64,000 bases of DNA from Prorocentrum cordatum (Eukaryota; Sar; Dinophyceae; Prorocentrales; Prorocentraceae): positions 125,001 to 189,000 of the forward strand of contig CAUYUJ010017922.1 of assembly GCA_963575745.1 (NCBI GenBank), written 5' to 3'. The position numbers and the translations under genes are program-made. Positions 60,646 through 64,000 of the stretch are shown one piece after another; the first letter of the stretch is position 1, and the number at the start of each line of letters is the position of its first letter. The notes under the pieces were generated by a model, which saw only the letters and a program-made list of their open reading frames with translations, had not been told where the DNA came from and made no database searches.

Positions 60646-62182
60646 CCGGGACGCCCGGGGCTGCACGCACGAAGACCTCGTGGCCTCCCTGGAGGAGTCG
60701 TACTCCGAGGTTCACTTGGCGTTCCTCACGGAGTCGCGGCGCGCCCTCGCGTTCGCCTCCGGGGTCGGGCCCCCGGAGCTCACCCGCAGGCCCGAGGCCG
60801 CGAAGAAGCTACTCGAGGAGGGAGATCATGAGGGGGCCCTCCGTGCGGCACTGGGACCCGAGGTGGTCCCGGTGCAGCGACGGGCGGAGGGGGGCCCCGA
60901 CCCCGCGCGGGAGGCGGGAGAGCCTCCCCCGGAGGAGCCACCCCCGGCACCCGCAGGCCTCGGGAGCGCGCCGGTTGTCCCCGGCCCCGCCGGACCGGCG
61001 CAGGGAGAAGCCCAGGACGAGTCGGGGGAGTCGGGCGGGAGCGCAGGAGGAGCGGATGAGGAGGACCCCGACGAGGACCCTTACGACTGGGTGGCCAGCT
61101 GGATCCCGGAAGGGGCGGCGGCGGACTGGGTGTGCACCCCCATGCTGCCGACGGGCGGCTACACTATCAGGGCGCCCATCCCCACAAGCTGGGTGGAGCT
61201 GTGGAAGCCCGAGGTCCTGCAGGAGATAGGCCACTTTCCCCCGGAGCTGGCGGCATGGCTGGACTCCACCATTCGGGTCGGGGGGGATGAGTGGATCCAG
61301 TTTGATGGGTGCCCGCGGAGCCTGGACACCCACCGCACCCTCCCGCTCCGCTTGGAGGAGGGAGGTACGGAGACGGTCTACTACCACCCGAAGCACATGC
61401 CGCCGTTCTTCGTGGAGGCGCGGGAGGTCTACAGGCTGATGCACCTGGTCCAGGGCCCAGCCCCCCAGCACCTCAGGGCGCACCGGGACGAGCAAAACCT
61501 CCGAGCGGGACGCCTCTCCCCCCCGCCGCTTCGGAAGACCGCGGAGCCCGTCGCCGGCGGGGAGGCGGACGGGGCCGCGGGGGGGCACCCCGCTGACGCG
61601 GAGAGCGGGGGCGGGAGACCCCTCCCAGATCAGGGCGCGGAGCCGCCTCAGGACGCACCCGCTGAGGAGGGGCGGGGAGGCGGGGTCGCGGAGCCGGGAG
61701 GGGGAGCGGACCAGAAGGGCGAGGCCGACCCTGTCGGGGCTGCCAGCCCGGCTCAGGGCGCGGCGGAGGACAGGTTTCCGGCCCAGGGTGGAGGAAGGCG
61801 CTTCCAGCCGCGCCAGAGCCTCTGGTCGGAGAGGGGCCACGAGGAGGATGGCACCTTCGAGACCCGGGAGCTATTCTGGTCGGACGCGTGGCGGCAAGCC
61901 CCGAGGGGCGGCGGCTTCCGCCACGTCCTGCAGGTCCTGGTGGAGATCCTCGTCGACGAGCAGAGGGCGGGGGCCCCCTCCTCCCCCAGTGGAGAGCGCC
62001 TGTTCCACCTGGAGGACTTCAGCCGCATGGCCCAGGCGGGACTGGGCCCGACCAACGGGCGGATCGCGGCGGAGTACCTGAAGGACACGTTCGGGGTAGG
62101 TGTTCAGACCAATACCAACCCGCCCACCGGGAGGGAGCACAGGATCCCCGAGGTCATGGAGAAGTTGCAGGAGACGAGGTAG
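60620..62182 (+). CDS. Intact 520-codon acidic protein, unrecognised
   Basis: The frame opens at a TTG, so the first codons are uncertain; protein-like sequence begins with RLITLLGVLDTPDDR in this phase. LVASLEESYSEVHLAFLTES and RRALAFASGVGPPELTRRPE form a helical N-terminal part. A disordered acidic Pro/Glu/Gly linker (residues ~95-155) ends DEEDPDEDPYDWVASWIPEG. A folded core follows: GGYTIRAPIPTSWVELWKPE, FPPELAAWLDSTIRVGGDEW and TVYYHPKHMPPFFVEAREVY. A second Gly/Glu-rich linker leads to FRHVLQVLVEILVDEQRAGA, HLEDFSRMAQAGLGPTNGRI and AAEYLKDTFGVGVQTNTNPP, ending at a TAG at 62,180. It is the longest undamaged gene-like frame in the block. No family recognised. Confidence 0.55.
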   Translation: MGVLDTPDDRDARGCTHEDLVASLEESYSEVHLAFLTESRRALAFASGVGPPELTRRPEAAKKLLEEGDHEGALRAALGPEVVPVQRRAEGGPDPAREAGEPPPEEPPPAPAGLGSAPVVPGPAGPAQGEAQDESGESGGSAGGADEEDPDEDPYDWVASWIPEGAAADWVCTPMLPTGGYTIRAPIPTSWVELWKPEVLQEIGHFPPELAAWLDSTIRVGGDEWIQFDGCPRSLDTHRTLPLRLEEGGTETVYYHPKHMPPFFVEAREVYRLMHLVQGPAPQHLRAHRDEQNLRAGRLSPPPLRKTAEPVAGGEADGAAGGHPADAESGGGRPLPDQGAEPPQDAPAEEGRGGGVAEPGGGADQKGEADPVGAASPAQGAAEDRFPAQGGGRRFQPRQSLWSERGHEEDGTFETRELFWSDAWRQAPRGGGFRHVLQVLVEILVDEQRAGAPSSPSGERLFHLEDFSRMAQAGLGPTNGRIAAEYLKDTFGVGVQTNTNPPTGREHRIPEVMEKLQETR

Positions 62183-62834
62183 GCAGCCATGCGGAGGAGC
62201 CTGGAAGTGACCCGGCCGGAGGCAGAAGCCCCGAGACCAGCCCAGGGAGGGATGCCCCGTTCCCCCCGCGAGGCTGGGGAGACCGCCGGGGGGGAACCCT
62301 ACCAGCCGTGCACGGGAAGCGACCCCGGAGCCCCCGGCGGAGGCGATACTGCAGCTGGAGGAGACTGACTGAGCCGGACCCGGCCTTGTGCGGGCGTCCG
62401 GGAGGCGGGTGGCCCTCTCCTTTAATTCACCACGGACCCTCCTCCCTCTGGAGGGGTGGCTCCGCGTTTTTGGGGCCCCCTGCACGCACGCCAGCCGCCG
62501 AGTCATGAACGTGTTAAGCGGCTGTACAGGATGCGGGCAGAGCGGCCCCCGCGCGGCCCCGGTCACTCCCCCCTCCCCGCCCCTCGCGGCGCACTGCGCG
62601 GACATGCCCCGGTGCGCCTGGAGTGGAGCTCCCCCTAGGTGGAGCTCGGCGGTGGAGCTGGCCCGCGGTCATTTGTTTAATCGACTCGTGGGGCCCCGCC
62701 CCCTGCCTGTGAGCAGTTTGCCCACCGGAGGGTCGGCGGTGGCGCCCCTGCTCTCCCGCACGCGTTTTCCCGCGCGCCCTGGCGCGCGGCGCCTGGTTGG
62801 ACTTTTACCGGAGGGTGGGGCCCGGGACGGGCGT
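62183..62834. other. 3' untranslated-like part of the 11.5 kb block
   Basis: GC-rich, no credible ORF. Includes a run of short stop-containing frames and leads into the 3' repeat cluster. Confidence 0.4.
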
Positions 62835-62892
62835 GGGCGGAATGCCTGCGGCTGTGCTCGCGGTCGTCGCCAAAACAAGGCCCTCCTTCCCT
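62835..62892. repeat. 58 bp direct repeat, first copy
   Basis: GGGCGGAATGCCTGCGGCTG.. to CCCTCCTTCCCT, repeated at 63,030-63,087 with a single difference. The two copies bracket the 3' copy of the 63-bp terminal repeat. Confidence 0.92.
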
Positions 62893-62895
62893 CTT

Positions 62896-62958
62896 GCTCC
62901 CTCCCCTTCTTTCCCTTTCCCCTCTTCCGCAGCCGTCTGTGCTTCGAGCTGTGCTTTT
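62896..62958 (+). repeat. 63 bp terminal direct repeat, 3' copy
   Basis: Exact copy of 51,548-51,610. Confidence 0.93.
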
Positions 62959-63029
62959 CCACCTCCCACCCCACAACTATTTTCAAGGAGCCGCACCCTG
63001 GAGCCCCCCCCCTCAGTCCGAGGGCTCCG

Positions 63030-63087
63030 GGGCGGAATGCCTGCGGCTGTGCTCGCGGTCGTCGCCAAAACAGGGCCCTCCTTCCCT
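63030..63087. repeat. 58 bp direct repeat, second copy
   Basis: Offset 195 bp from the first copy. Followed by TTTTGACAGTTAACAGG and then AT-rich sequence, which probably marks the right end of the block. Confidence 0.92.
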
Positions 63088-63099
63088 TTTGACAGTTAA

Positions 63100-63926
63100 C
63101 AGGGTTGGAGGGAATATATACATGTATATAAACATAAATATATGTATGTGTGTGTATATGTATATACAACCACAACTATACAACTATAAAGTTGTAGAAC
63201 TATAGAACTATAGAATTATATATATATATATCATATATATATATATATATATATTGATATAATATATACCATAATATAAAAGATATATATATATATAATA
63301 TAATAATATCACTTATACCGAATGAAAAATGTTCATGTATATGTATGCATATACATTAGTGTATATATATATAATATATATATAATATATATAATATGTA
63401 TGTATATATATATTTATATATGTATATATATATATTTATAGATATAGTATATTTGATAATATATAGATATATATGTGTATATGTATAATGGTTTTTGTAA
63501 TAAAATTATTTGCGTCCCCCCCCCCCCCCACCCCGCATAGATTTAGTATGCGTATATATATATATATAGATAATATATATAATAATATAATTTATATATA
63601 TGATATATATATTTATATACCCACAACATAATATATAATAATATTTATATAATATATATGATAATATTATGAATTATATATGTTCTGTATTCTATATGCC
63701 ATAGTCTATAGTTCTATAGTTGTAAGGCCTATGTATAGTTGTGTGTAAATATATATATATAGATATTATATAGATTATATATATAGAGATATAATATAGA
63801 GAATTATATATATATATATATATATTATATAGATATAATATATATTTTATATGATATATAGATATATAGATTATAGATTTGTATAGTTATATAAATATAT
63901 ATAGAAATATTAGAATATAATAGACT

Positions 63927-63969
<43 letters not shown>

Positions 63970-64000
63970 ATAATATAATATATATATTTGTATGTGTGTG
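63100..64000. repeat. Long AT-rich (TATA)n region, right flank
   Basis: About 900 bp of irregular TATATA, ATAATAT and GATATA sequence broken by a C-run (CCCCCCCCCCCCCACCCC) at 63,517-63,535. No coding frames. Extends past the window edge. Confidence 0.93.

Larger units (their letters stand above)
51530..63100 (+). mobile_element. Candidate 11.5 kb mobile element with terminal direct repeats
   Basis: A sharply bounded, very GC-rich block between AT microsatellites. A 63-bp exact direct repeat lies at 51,548-51,610 and 62,896-62,958. Plus-strand ORFs fill it almost completely: membrane protein, Gag-like protein with CCCH-like motif, possible protease-like protein, zinc-ribbon/CCCH protein, and an acidic 500-residue protein. 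I see no reverse transcriptase, integrase, transposase or helicase motif. It may be a large non-autonomous retroelement, a captured multi-gene retrotransposon derivative, or an element of unknown type. Boundaries are set by composition and the repeats and are uncertain by about 50 bp. Confidence 0.55.

Noticed and set aside
51530-63100. Calling the 11.5 kb block an LTR retrotransposon
   Set aside because: Terminal repeats are only 63 bp, without TG..CA ends, primer-binding site or polypurine tract that I can see, and no RT or integrase is present.

Overview
The window looks like nuclear DNA of a dinoflagellate. The basis is GC-rich sequence crowded with trinucleotide and dinucleotide microsatellites, several decayed non-LTR (LINE) retrotransposons whose zinc-finger, RNase H, endonuclease, reverse transcriptase and PC-motif domains resemble families I know from Symbiodiniaceae and related dinoflagellates, and sequences resembling relics of the dinoflagellate spliced leader. 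A Prorocentrum- or Symbiodiniaceae-like genome would fit; the species cannot be read from the sequence. I see no bacterial operon, rRNA gene, tRNA gene or CRISPR array. Most long open frames in the first 20 kb and in 40-51 kb are artefacts of microsatellites or GC-rich sequence.

Region by region. 1-21 kb is gene-poor repeat land: pyrimidine (CTC)n tracts, a (GAT)n tract, a split array of degenerate 21-24 bp repeats, several minisatellites, foldback and palindromic elements (notably at 16.1 and 18.3-18.9 kb), and three copies of a ~120 bp dispersed foldback element (a fourth lies at 45.7 kb). 21.2-36.1 kb is one very long, decayed LINE on the minus strand. In its own 5' to 3' order it reads: zinc-finger protein, coiled-coil Gag-like region, unknown segment, RNase H, AP-type endonuclease (EEP), reverse transcriptase with YADD, C2H2-like zinc fingers, a GPPCETWS domain resembling the PC motif of cytosine-5 methyltransferases, and an unrecognised protein with what may be duplicated modules. 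It is broken by frameshifts and stops, and by a 1.93 kb satellite-bearing insertion flanked by a 16 bp target-site duplication.

36.6-40.3 kb is a second decayed LINE on the plus strand, head-to-head with the first across a (CTC)n tract and preceded by a spliced-leader-like sequence. 40-51 kb is again repeat-rich and gene-poor (CA, CAT, GCAA, 33 bp, ~100 bp and TA arrays).

51.5-63.1 kb is a compact, GC-rich block of about 11.5 kb lying between AT microsatellites. A 63 bp direct repeat sits near both ends. Inside is a chain of plus-strand open frames that switch frame repeatedly: a membrane-anchored protein, a Gag-like protein with a CCCH-like motif, a possible cysteine-protease-like protein, a zinc-ribbon plus CCCH nucleic-acid-binding protein and an intact 500-residue acidic protein. 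I find no reverse transcriptase, integrase or transposase in it, so its mobility class is unresolved; it is the best candidate here for something undescribed. A ~400 bp tract made almost only of A and C interrupts one of its frames.

Where frames are broken, coordinates are domain limits and not gene models. Starts in the repeat elements are generally uncertain, because several open frames begin only at TTG or GTG.
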